Origin: DATARH01 sp035504075
GTDB taxonomy: Bacteria; Pseudomonadota; Alphaproteobacteria; ATCC43930; CGMCC-115725
Length of the DNA stretch: 21,623 bases
Direction of reading: 5' to 3'
Assembly: GCA_035504075.1 (NCBI GenBank)
Contig: DATJSO010000141.1
Location: 1-21,623 of the forward strand
Position 1 is the stretch's first letter, and the number at the start of each line of letters is the position of its first letter. Below are positions 14,219-20,773 of the stretch, piece after piece. Under the pieces are notes generated by a model. It searched no databases. It saw only the letters and a program-made list of their open reading frames with translations, and had not been told where the DNA came from. The position numbers and the translations under genes are program-made.

Positions 14219-14464
14219 TCAATACAGCATGATGAAGCCGTGATACTGGTACCAGTCGGGGCCACCGTCCGGGTCATGCTTCAATTCGAGGTCGCTCTCC
14301 TCGATCCGGACGCGGTCGGGCGGAAAGGGACAGTCGTCGGGCATTTCATCGACGACGGCGTAGGAGATGCCGCCGTCCCATTCGAGATGACCCCTGCAGG
14401 TAAACTGCTCGCGGCCGAACCGCACGCGAAAGACGACGCCGGGCGGCGCGCGATCCTCGTCCAT
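14219..14464 (-). CDS. Hypothetical 81-aa protein, last gene of diiron cluster
   Basis: Protein of unknown family, 81 aa, starting MDEDRAPPGVVFRVRFG and ending WYQYHGFIMLY. It is acidic, with two cysteines (C23 in EQFTCRGH, C45 in DDCPFPP) and a beta-rich look (alternating strands FRVRFGREQF, GGISYAVVDEMP, YQYHGFIMLY). No signal peptide or membrane helix is present. Its ATG is two bases from the stop of ferredoxin A, so the two are almost certainly translated together. That position suggests an accessory or coupling subunit for the diiron/ferredoxin system, a role seen for small beta-rich proteins in known multicomponent monooxygenases, but there is no sequence evidence for this function. Confidence 0.65.
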   Translation of the reverse strand: MDEDRAPPGVVFRVRFGREQFTCRGHLEWDGGISYAVVDEMPDDCPFPPDRVRIEESDLELKHDPDGGPDWYQYHGFIMLY

Positions 14465-14466
14465 GG

Positions 14467-14679
14467 TCAGATCACCATCGGCGCTGCTTCGGCGTATTGC
14501 ACCAGCGCAGCCGGCGCCGGGCAATAGTCGAGGCATTCGCCGCACCCCGTGCATTTCTCCGGGATGATCTCGTAGAGGTGGCGCGGCTCCAACAGCTTCG
14601 GGCGGATCGCCGCTTCCGGGCAGACCTCGCGGCACAGCCCGCAGGAATTGCAGAATGCGTAGTCGATCTGCACTTTCAT
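14467..14679 (-). CDS. 2[4Fe-4S] ferredoxin A
   Basis: Ferredoxin of 70 aa with two canonical binding motifs: C10-x2-C13-x2-C16-x3-C20-P (CNSCGLCREVCP) and C43-x2-C46-x2-C49-x3-C53-P (CTGCGECLDYCP). It should carry two [4Fe-4S] clusters at low potential. GGAGG lies just before the ATG. It starts 24 bases after the stop of diiron protein A and ends two bases before the 81-aa gene, so it is the likely electron donor for diiron A. A cluster of this type feeding a diiron oxygenase is unusual: most use [2Fe-2S] donors, although BoxA of the benzoyl-CoA epoxidase system carries 4Fe-4S ferredoxin domains. Confidence 0.92.
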   Translation of the reverse strand: MKVQIDYAFCNSCGLCREVCPEAAIRPKLLEPRHLYEIIPEKCTGCGECLDYCPAPAALVQYAEAAPMVI

Positions 14680-14703
14680 CGCCCCCTCCGAGCTGATGCA
14701 CCG

Positions 14704-15456
14704 TTACCGGACCGGGGCGCCGGGCTGCGGCGAGCGGCCGAAGCCGCCGAGCTGGTGCAGGAGGTAGCCGAGCGCCTCTTCGACGTGATGCTGCGCTTCC
14801 GGCGTCGTACAATAAAAATCAAGCTGATACTTGCCCTCCATGAAATGCATCAGCTCTTCGTCGCGCTGCGACAGGTGTTCGTGCACGACGAGCGGATCGT
14901 CGCCGCACAGTTTGATATAGGCCATGATGCCGAGGCAGGCATTGGCCTCGGTATAATAATTCTGTGCTGCGCGCGCCAACGGATGGATGTGCGGAAACAT
15001 CATCGACAGGCCGAAATAGGCGGGTAAGGGTTGCACGTTCGCCTCGGCGATCTCCATCAATTCGCGCTCGTCCTTGACCCAGCCCTTGCCGAGCAACACG
15101 TCGGCGTGCAGCTTTGAATGCTTGCACTCGTCCCAAATCTGGCGGGCCCGCATGCGCTGCAGATCGATATAGTTTTCCTGCTCGCCGATATCGACCGACA
15201 GGAGTTGCGCCGACATCTGCTTAATCGACATGTGCACGCCCTCGGCGGCGTAGCCGCGCAGCGCATGCTCCTTCTTCCATTCCTCGTCGTTCGACGCAAG
15301 CTCCTGCTCGATGTCGCGGATGTTGCGTTCGAGCAGCGCCTCCCAGCCCTTCAGGCACCTCTCGCGGGTCAGCTTCAGCCGGAATTCGGCGCCGGGTGCG
15401 CCCGGCATCGTCGGCCACACCCATTTATCGCAGAATTCTTCGAGGATCGGGTTCAT
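14704..15456 (-). CDS. Ferritin-like diiron protein A (putative oxygenase/oxidase)
   Basis: Soluble, largely helical protein of 250 aa that I cannot place in a named family. Candidate diiron ligands follow the four-helix-bundle pattern: E72 (AAEGVHMS; E92 or E94 are alternatives), E110-x2-H113 (IWDECKHSKLH), E170 (NYYTEAN) and E201-x2-H204 (DEELMHF). Spacings of about 38, 60 and 31 residues suit a ribonucleotide reductase R2/ferritin-type fold. By analogy with BoxB, PaaA, AurF and COQ7 relatives, an O2-dependent oxygenase or oxidase is likely; the substrate is unknown. The ATG at 15456 follows AGGAGG and is preferred to longer frames. Ferredoxin A is directly downstream. A LivK-type receptor and a second, similar diiron protein lie upstream on the same strand. 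Confidence 0.75.
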   Translation of the reverse strand: MNPILEEFCDKWVWPTMPGAPGAEFRLKLTRERCLKGWEALLERNIRDIEQELASNDEEWKKEHALRGYAAEGVHMSIKQMSAQLLSVDIGEQENYIDLQRMRARQIWDECKHSKLHADVLLGKGWVKDERELMEIAEANVQPLPAYFGLSMMFPHIHPLARAAQNYYTEANACLGIMAYIKLCGDDPLVVHEHLSQRDEELMHFMEGKYQLDFYCTTPEAQHHVEEALGYLLHQLGGFGRSPQPGAPVR

Positions 15457-15487
15457 CGCCTGCCTCCTGACCGCGATTGCCGGCACA

Positions 15488-15510
15488 CCGCGCGATGTTC
15501 CATCGCGCGG
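15488..15510. promoter_or_regulatory. Perfect 10-bp inverted repeat upstream of diiron protein A
   Basis: CCGCGCGATG (15488-15497) and CATCGCGCGG (15501-15510) are exact reverse complements with a 3-base centre (TTC). It lies 31 bases before the diiron A start codon, in the 152-base gap after the LivK-like gene. It may be an operator for an internal promoter or an mRNA hairpin that sets the receptor-to-enzyme ratio. No T-run is present, so a simple terminator is unlikely. Confidence 0.5.
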
Positions 15511-15573
15511 CATACCGACTATACACGATCGCCGCCGAACGCGAAGGCGCGGTCGCGCGGTCACACGTTTATG

Positions 15574-15599
15574 GAGCCGGTCGCGACCGCCGCCGGCTC
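15574..15599 (-). terminator. Hairpin after the LivK-like gene
   Basis: GAGCCGG (15574-15580) pairs with CCGGCTC (15593-15599) across a 12-base loop, starting 9 bases after the receptor stop codon in the direction of transcription. No T-run follows. It may partly terminate or protect the 3' end of the receptor message. Confidence 0.35.
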
Positions 15600-15608
15600 G
15601 CCGGGTCT

Positions 15609-16844
15609 TCAGCCGATCTGCGGCGTAAGCACCGGGCCAAACCCCTCAAAACGCTCGCCGTCGAAACGTTCCATCCGGACCTGGTTGATGGCGTCGAAAT
15701 TGGTCGGGCTGGTATTGACCGTGATGCCGGGCTGTAGCATCGGCAGCTTGAAGTGGCGGAGGTTTGCCGCCTGCCGCATAACATTTTCGCGGGTCAGATC
15801 GTTGCCGCATTGCTTCAGGACCTGTACGGTCGTGGCGCCGACCGAGGGGCCGTAAACGGTGCCGTTGTCGGTCTTGTCGCCCTCCGGATAATACTTGTCC
15901 ATGAACGCGACCCACCATTTGTAGCCGGCATCGTTTTTCCATTCGGGATCGGTCGGATCCTTGAACGAGTTGTCGGTAATGATGCCTTTACAATTTTCCA
16001 GGCCAGCCGGCTTGAAAGCGATTCCGACCGACGCCGCGATGCCGTTGGTGATAAACAGCGGCTTCCAGCCGATCTCTGCCACCTTTCGGATCGCCTGCGC
16101 CTCGAATTTCGGGATGCAGATCGTGATCAGAGTATCGCAACCCTCACCCTGCATCTGCACGATCTGGGAATCGACCGTGGTGTCGGTGGTTTCATACGAA
16201 GCCTTGACCTTGATTATCGAGTCGGCCTTTCTGCCCAGACCGTCGAGGATGCCGTTCACATAGTCCTTACCGTAATCATCGTCCTGGTAAAGGATTCCGA
16301 CCTTGGCTTCGGGCTTATGCTTCAAGATGTAAGCGGCGTAGATGCCGCCCTCGGCGCGGTAGCTGGCGAAGAAGCCGATCGTCCAGGGGTGGCCCTTCGG
16401 GTCGTTCCATTTGGTCGCGCCGGTGCCTGGAAATAATTGCGGCACCTTTTTCTCGTTCAGGTAATGCCATACCGCGCTATTGGTCGGCGTCCCGATCGAG
16501 CCGGACAAGAGGAAAACGCCGTCTTCCTCGACCAGCTTGCGCGTCATCTCGACGGTTTTCGGCGGCGAATAACCGTCATCATACGAGATAAAGGTGATCT
16601 TGCGGCCGTTGATGCCGCCCTGATCGTTGATCATCTTGAAATAGCGGCCCTGGGAAATCGGGAACGTCTGGGCGTTCGACAGCGGCCCGCTATACGGACC
16701 GCAATTGCCGATCTTGATCTCCGTGTCGGTGACGCCGGGGCCGTATTGTTTGGCGCGGGCCGGCCGGGGCGCGGCAATCGGGCCGGCAAACGCAATTGCC
16801 GGGGCAGCCGCAAGAAGCGTGCGGCGGGTCAAACCCTTCATCAT
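15609..16844 (-). CDS. LivK-type ABC transporter substrate-binding protein
   Basis: Periplasmic binding protein of 411 aa in the branched-chain amino acid (type I, Peripla_BP_6) class. The N-terminus LTRRTLLAAAPAIAFAGP is a Tat-like signal peptide, cleaved probably after ARA near residue 31. The mature part opens GVTDTEIKIGNCGPYSGPLS, the usual LivK opening, followed by YFKMINDQGGINGRKITFISYDDGYSPPKTVE, the TGATKWNDPKGHPWTIGF region and KVGILYQDDDYGKDYVNG. Many members bind aromatic or other organic acids rather than amino acids. No permease or ATPase gene is in the window. AGGAG precedes the start. It sits between the two diiron/ferredoxin pairs on the same strand, suggesting that it captures their substrate. 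Confidence 0.93.
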   Translation of the reverse strand: MMKGLTRRTLLAAAPAIAFAGPIAAPRPARAKQYGPGVTDTEIKIGNCGPYSGPLSNAQTFPISQGRYFKMINDQGGINGRKITFISYDDGYSPPKTVEMTRKLVEEDGVFLLSGSIGTPTNSAVWHYLNEKKVPQLFPGTGATKWNDPKGHPWTIGFFASYRAEGGIYAAYILKHKPEAKVGILYQDDDYGKDYVNGILDGLGRKADSIIKVKASYETTDTTVDSQIVQMQGEGCDTLITICIPKFEAQAIRKVAEIGWKPLFITNGIAASVGIAFKPAGLENCKGIITDNSFKDPTDPEWKNDAGYKWWVAFMDKYYPEGDKTDNGTVYGPSVGATTVQVLKQCGNDLTRENVMRQAANLRHFKLPMLQPGITVNTSPTNFDAINQVRMERFDGERFEGFGPVLTPQIG

Positions 16845-17011
16845 CGGTCTCCTGTGGTGAAGCTGCTGTTCAGTCGTCGGTTTTTTTCGATCGCCGCCTT
16901 CGCGCCGCCGTCCGGCGGTTCAAGGATCGACCATCAGGTTTTGCACTGTTCGCGTTCTGTCCGTCTCGGGCCCGCTCCTCCAGGGCGGCCCGCGATAAAG
17001 GGCGGCAGCGC

Positions 17012-17263
17012 TTACGGCTGTTCCGCCCAAGCCTCAGGAGGCGGCGGCACGACCGAGCGGCCGGTTGCCGCCTCGACGATCGAGCCTTCCGCGGGGCAAT
17101 ACATCAGGCACGCCGTGCAGCCGGGGTAGGTGCACGCGTTCACGTCGATCTCGATCCGATGCAGCGGGTCGAGCGCGACATAGACGGCGTTGATGTCGAG
17201 TTCGCGGCAGACGATATAGCACATGCGGCATTCGGTGCAGCGCTCGTGATCGACCTTCAGCAT
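17012..17263 (-). CDS. 2[4Fe-4S] ferredoxin B, variant cluster spacing
   Basis: Ferredoxin of 83 aa. Site 1 is C9-x2-C12-x2-C15-x3-C19 (CTECRMCYIVCRE), with Arg in place of the usual Pro after the fourth cysteine; site 2 is C44-x4-C49-x2-C52-x3-C56-P (CTYPGCTACLMYCP), with two extra residues between the first two ligands. Both should still hold [4Fe-4S] clusters, perhaps with shifted potentials. A proline-rich tail (VVPPPPEAWAEQP) follows. The ATG at 17263 has a GAGGAG ribosome site and lies 11 bases after the diiron B stop; the longer frame from 17386 would overlap that gene. It is the probable electron donor of diiron B and a paralogue of ferredoxin A. The next gene downstream is the LivK-like receptor, 167 bases away. 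Confidence 0.9.
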   Translation of the reverse strand: MLKVDHERCTECRMCYIVCRELDINAVYVALDPLHRIEIDVNACTYPGCTACLMYCPAEGSIVEAATGRSVVPPPPEAWAEQP

Positions 17264-17274
17264 TGCCGCGCTCC

Positions 17275-18012
17275 TCAATCCGTCACCCGCACGCGCTCGG
17301 GCGGCGGTGGCGGGGTTTCGCGCTGCAACACGAAATCGCCGAGTTCGTGCAGGAAGCGGCGATAGTCGCGGCGGGCGACGCGACACGCCCAGCGCGCCAT
17401 TTCCTGATCGACCGGCTTGGCGACGAATTCCTCGACGATGCGCCGGCCCATGTTGATGTGGCTCTGGTTTTCGACCTTCTGGCCGGCGAATGTTTCCTTC
17501 AGCGCCGCGTCGCCGATCGCATCGGTGAGCGCTTCCATCCAGGCGAATTCGACAATCTTAGGCCCGAGGTTGAGGGCGGCGATGCGGATCGGATGCGCGT
17601 AGGTCGCCAGGTTGCGCAGCGAAAAGACATAATACGCCAGCGCCGAATCGACCGAGAACATCCCGTACGGATGCCGGAAGACCTGCTTTTGCGTCGGTGC
17701 CAGTTCCTGTCGAATCAGCGCGTCCATATACAGCATCTCATGCGTCGATTCGTCGACGATCTGCTTTGAGAACAGGTATTTGACCGAAGGCGGGAAATCG
17801 TTCATTTCGAGGCCTTGGCCCCAGCCGCCATAAATGTAATAAAACATCCGCTCGAGCGTCCACAGCCGGCCGATGAGCCGGTTGGCCGCGTCGCGATCGA
17901 GGCCGCGCGCTCGCGTCGCCACAATGATGTCCTCAACCGGCGTCGTGCGCGCCTCGGCGCGGCTTTCCGCGATCAACTCCTGTGCCAGGGCTTTCCCCGG
18001 AAGCTCGGCCAT
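17275..18012 (-). CDS. Ferritin-like diiron protein B (putative oxygenase/oxidase)
   Basis: Soluble helical protein of 245 aa of no family I can name. Candidate ligands are E54 (WTLERMFYY), E88-x2-H91 (VDESTHEML), E155 (KIVEFAWME) and H185 with E181 (VENQSHINM, an E-x3-H variant). The spacings of about 34, 67 and 30 residues parallel those of diiron protein A (38, 60, 31), so the two are probably distant paralogues or partner subunits, although their sequences are not obviously alike. A Pro-rich tail (ETPPPPPERVRV) ends the protein. The ATG at 18012 has a weak GAGGG site and is the first start giving a soluble N-terminus; the longer frame adds a Cys-rich stretch. It is the first gene of the minus-strand cluster, divergent from an acyl-CoA dehydrogenase. 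Confidence 0.73.
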   Translation of the reverse strand: MAELPGKALAQELIAESRAEARTTPVEDIIVATRARGLDRDAANRLIGRLWTLERMFYYIYGGWGQGLEMNDFPPSVKYLFSKQIVDESTHEMLYMDALIRQELAPTQKQVFRHPYGMFSVDSALAYYVFSLRNLATYAHPIRIAALNLGPKIVEFAWMEALTDAIGDAALKETFAGQKVENQSHINMGRRIVEEFVAKPVDQEMARWACRVARRDYRRFLHELGDFVLQRETPPPPPERVRVTD

Positions 18013-18140
18013 GCTGCGCCCTCGGCTGTCCGCGGCGCAGCATCGCGCCGTGACAGCGCCGGACACAAGCGAAAATGCGCATGCGCGGAAGCCGGATCGC
18101 ATGCTAAGAAGTTTGTCAGCACGCATTCGGAGGACCGGAT
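18013..18140. promoter_or_regulatory. Divergent control region with GCGCATGCGC palindrome
   Basis: The 128-base gap between the diiron cluster and the acyl-CoA dehydrogenase genes should hold both promoters. A perfect 10-bp palindrome GCGCATGCGC at 18077-18086 lies near the middle and could be the core of an operator. I see no convincing -35/-10 pair. The plus-strand gene has GGAGG (about 18129-18133) before its ATG. Confidence 0.35.
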
Positions 18141-19346
18141 ATGGACCTGCGCTTCAGCCCCGAGGAACTGGCGTTCCGCGACGAGGTGCGCGCCTTCATT
18201 CGCGACAACCTGCCGGCCGACATCAAGGAGCGCCTCGATGACGGCGACTCGGCCGCGAAAGAAGACATCGTCGCCTGGCAGCGGATCCTCAATAAAAAGG
18301 GCTGGGCGGCCTACAGCTGGCCCAAGGAACACGGCGGGCCGGGCTGGACCGCGGTGCAGCGCATGATCTTCCTGGAAGAAATCCAGACCGCGCCTGCGCC
18401 CGAGGTCAATCCGTTCAACATTACGATGCTGGGGCCGGTGCTGATCCAGTTCGGCACAACGGAGCAGAAGGAGCGCTTTCTGCCGCGCATGCGCAATCTC
18501 GACGACTGGTGGTGCCAGGGCTTTTCCGAGCCGGGCGCCGGTTCCGATCTGGCAGCGCTGAAAACCGCGGCGCGTCGCGAGGGTGACCACTACATCGTCA
18601 ACGGCCAGAAGATCTGGACCTCGACAGCCCATATGGCCGATTGGTGCTTCTGCCTCGTGCGCACCAACCCGCAGGCGGCGAAGCGCCAGGAGGGCATCTC
18701 GTTCCTGCTGATCGACATGAAGACGCCCGGCATCACGGTGCGGCCGATCATCTCGATCGACGGGCATCATCACCTGAACGAAGTCTTCTTCGACGACGTG
18801 AAGGTGCCGGTAAACATGCGGGTCTATGAGGAAAACAAGGGCTGGGACGTCGCGAAATTCCTGCTCGGCAACGAGCGCACCGGCATCGCCCGCATCGGCA
18901 AGTCGAAGGAGCGCATCCAGTTCGCCAAGCAGAAGGCCAAGGAGATGCGCGAGGGCGGCCGGCCGCTCAGCGAGGACCCGGAATTCCGTCGCCGCATCGC
19001 TCAGCTGGAAACCGAGGCGAAGGCGTTGGAGATCACGCAGCTGCGCGTCATCTCGGCCTACGACAAGGAGGGCGGCAGAAAGCCCGATCCGTTGTCTTCC
19101 GTGCTGAAGGTCAAGGGCACCGAACTGTTGCAGGCCTCGACCGAGCTGGCGATGGATGTCGGCGGGCCGCTGGCGATGCCGTACTGGGACGAGGAGATGG
19201 AAATCCTGTCGAACGAGCCGGAAATCGGCCCGATGTGGGCGACCGCGGCGACGCGCGGCTACCTGTTCCTGCGCGCCGCGTCGATCTATGGCGGCACCAA
19301 CGAAGTCATGAAGAACATCGTGTCGAAGGCCGTGCTGGGCCTCTAA
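18141..19346 (+). CDS. Acyl-CoA dehydrogenase, large (alpha-like) subunit
   Basis: FAD-dependent acyl-CoA dehydrogenase of 401 aa, introducing a 2,3 double bond into an acyl-CoA. Family blocks are present: the N-terminal helical domain, KEHGGPGWTAVQR, WWCQGFSEPGAGSDLAAL (FAD/acyl contact), VNGQKIWTSTAHMADW, and a C-terminal RAASIYGGTNEVMKNI. The usual short-chain base in YEGT is Gly here (YGGT). The E245 in LGNERTG lies near where some heteromeric ACADs place their catalytic Glu. A second, smaller ACAD follows 109 bases later, matching paired ACADs such as PimC/PimD or mycobacterial ChsE4/ChsE5, which handle bulky or dicarboxylic acyl-CoAs. The substrate is unknown. It is divergent from the diiron cluster. 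Confidence 0.93.
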   Translation: MDLRFSPEELAFRDEVRAFIRDNLPADIKERLDDGDSAAKEDIVAWQRILNKKGWAAYSWPKEHGGPGWTAVQRMIFLEEIQTAPAPEVNPFNITMLGPVLIQFGTTEQKERFLPRMRNLDDWWCQGFSEPGAGSDLAALKTAARREGDHYIVNGQKIWTSTAHMADWCFCLVRTNPQAAKRQEGISFLLIDMKTPGITVRPIISIDGHHHLNEVFFDDVKVPVNMRVYEENKGWDVAKFLLGNERTGIARIGKSKERIQFAKQKAKEMREGGRPLSEDPEFRRRIAQLETEAKALEITQLRVISAYDKEGGRKPDPLSSVLKVKGTELLQASTELAMDVGGPLAMPYWDEEMEILSNEPEIGPMWATAATRGYLFLRAASIYGGTNEVMKNIVSKAVLGL

Positions 19347-19355
19347 CCAAACCCT

Positions 19356-19435
19356 CCGTCGTCCCCGCGAAAGCGGGGACCCAGGGCAAGCGACAGAGCG
19401 ACGGCCCTGGATTCCCGCTGGCGCGGGAATGACGG
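19356..19435. repeat. Cloverleaf REP-like palindromic element (copy type 2)
   Basis: Outer stem CCGTC (19356-19360) / GACGG (19431-19435) encloses three paired parts: hairpin GTCCCCGC-GAAA-GCGGGGAC (19361-19380), stem CCAGGG/CCCTGG (19381-19386 and 19405-19410), and hairpin ATTCCCGC-TGGC-GCGGGAAT (19411-19430). This is the widespread proteobacterial CGTCATTCCCGCG...CGGGAATCCAGGG type of dispersed element. It sits in the gap between the two acyl-CoA dehydrogenase genes and could shape their relative expression. Confidence 0.85.
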
Positions 19436-19440
19436 CCCGG

Positions 19441-19447
19441 AAAAGGA
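19441..19447 (+). promoter_or_regulatory. Ribosome site supporting GTG start at 19456
   Basis: AAAAGGA lies eight bases before GTG 19456 and immediately after the repeat element. The only in-frame ATG (19429) is made of repeat sequence (GGGAATGACGG) and has no ribosome site outside the repeat, so the GTG is the better start. Confidence 0.6.
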
Positions 19448-19455
19448 CTCTCGTC

Positions 19456-20595
19456 GTGGATTTTGACCTGACCGAAGAGCAGCGCCTGTTGCGCGACAGC
19501 GTCGAGCGGCTGATCGCCGACCAGTACGCCTTCGACAAGCGCAAGACTTACCTCGCCGAACCCGACGGCTGGAGCCGCGCGCTGTGGGCGCAGTATGCTG
19601 AACTCGGCATTCTCGGCCTGCCGTTTGCCGAGCAGCACGGCGGATTTGGCGGCGGCGGCATCGAGATGATGCTGGTCATGCAGGCATTGGGGCGCGGCCT
19701 CGTGCTGGAGCCATATCTGGCGACGGCCGTGCTGGCCGGCACCGCATTGCGGCTGGCCGGCAGCGAGGCGCAGCTGTCGGCGCTGGTGCCGCAGATCGCC
19801 GAAGGCGGACTCGTGCTCGCCTTCGCGCATGGCGAAAAGCAGGCCCGCTACGACCTGCCGGATGTGCTGACGACGGCAACGCCGAAAGGCTCGGGCTGGG
19901 TCATCGACGGCGGCAAGAGTGTCGTCGCGCACGGCGACGGCGCCGACCGATTGATCGTCAGTGCCCGCACCGCGGGCACGCGCGACGACCCATCCGGCAT
20001 CACGCTGTTTCTCGTCGACGGCAACGCGAGCGGCGTCGCCCGCCGCTCCTATGCGCTGCGCGACGGCACCCGCGCCGCCGAGATCGCGCTGGCCGGCGTC
20101 GAGGTTGGCGACGACGCGGTGCTGGGCCGGGTCGGTGAGGCGTTCCCGGTCATCGCACGGGTCGCCGAGGCCGGTATTGCTGCGACCGCCGCCGAGGCGG
20201 TCGGCGCAATGGAGGCGATGCAGGCAATGACGCTCGAATACCTGAAGACGCGAGTGCAGTTCGGCCGCCGGATCGGCGACAACCAGGCATTGCAACATCG
20301 CGCCAGCGAGATGTTCATGTCGCTGGAACAGGGCCGCAGCCTCGCAATGCTGGCGGCGATGATGGTGGACGAGCCGGATGCCATCGAACGGGCCCGGACG
20401 ATCTCGACGGTCAAGGTCGGGGTCGGCCAGGCCGCCCGCTTTGTGTCGCAAAACGCGGTGCAATTGCACGGCGGCATCGGCATGACCGAGGAATACGCTG
20501 TCGGCCATTATTTCCGGCGCTGCATGGTCATCGAGCACAGCTTTGGCGATACGGCGCATCATCTGTCGCGGCTGGCGCAGGACGCCGACCGATGA
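19456..20595 (+). CDS. Acyl-CoA dehydrogenase, small (beta-like) subunit
   Basis: Acyl-CoA dehydrogenase-fold protein of 379 aa, read from GTG 19456 as MDFDLTEEQRLLRDSVERLI. Visible blocks are GILGLPFAEQHGGFGGGGIEMM, ALGRGLVLEPYLATAVL, the beta-domain from about 115 to 225, and the FAD-binding C-terminal part TRVQFGRRIGDNQALQHR and QLHGGIGMTEEYAVGHYFRR. The SEPGAGSD-type substrate block is poorly conserved (FAHGEKQARYDLPD), and no catalytic YEGT base is seen, as expected for the second chain of a heteromeric ACAD of the PimD/ChsE class. It most likely forms a mixed complex with the 401-aa partner upstream. A homomeric enzyme of its own is less likely but not excluded. Confidence 0.9.
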   Translation: MDFDLTEEQRLLRDSVERLIADQYAFDKRKTYLAEPDGWSRALWAQYAELGILGLPFAEQHGGFGGGGIEMMLVMQALGRGLVLEPYLATAVLAGTALRLAGSEAQLSALVPQIAEGGLVLAFAHGEKQARYDLPDVLTTATPKGSGWVIDGGKSVVAHGDGADRLIVSARTAGTRDDPSGITLFLVDGNASGVARRSYALRDGTRAAEIALAGVEVGDDAVLGRVGEAFPVIARVAEAGIAATAAEAVGAMEAMQAMTLEYLKTRVQFGRRIGDNQALQHRASEMFMSLEQGRSLAMLAAMMVDEPDAIERARTISTVKVGVGQAARFVSQNAVQLHGGIGMTEEYAVGHYFRRCMVIEHSFGDTAHHLSRLAQDADR

Positions 20596-20627
20596 GCCCG
20601 CCGACAAGAAAGTAGTAAGGAATAAAC

Positions 20628-20633
20628 TATAAT
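20628..20633 (+). promoter_or_regulatory. Candidate -10 element upstream of the HEAT-like gene
   Basis: TATAAT sits in an AT-rich patch (about 20608-20637) between two GC-rich genes. The nearest -35-like CCGACA (20601-20606) is 21 bases upstream, wider than usual, so only the -10 is supported. Confidence 0.35.
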
Positions 20634-20773
20634 CTCTCGGCCTGTCGCGAGCTTCCCGAAAGGGGCGGAACAAGCCGAGCCGAGCCATGCATGACGGCGG
20701 GAACAGCGGGGCCTTCCCAGCGCCCCTGAGGGTGCGATATCGGGGCGAGAGCGAGTATCGACCCTTCGCCCCG

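Noticed and set aside
16894..16900. T-run TTTTTTT in the gap between ferredoxin B and the LivK-like gene, as an intrinsic terminator
   Set aside because: The T-run is on the plus strand, the wrong direction for the minus-strand genes, and no stable stem immediately precedes it on the plus strand.
19429..19455. ATG 19429 as start of the second acyl-CoA dehydrogenase
   Set aside because: This ATG is part of the dispersed repeat (GGGAATGACGG); GTG 19456 has AAAAGGA in front and gives the normal family N-terminus.
17973..19544. 523-codon minus-strand frame across the acyl-CoA dehydrogenase gene
   Set aside because: Shadow of the plus-strand gene; part of its product is just the translated palindromic repeat (PAPAGIQ-type peptide).
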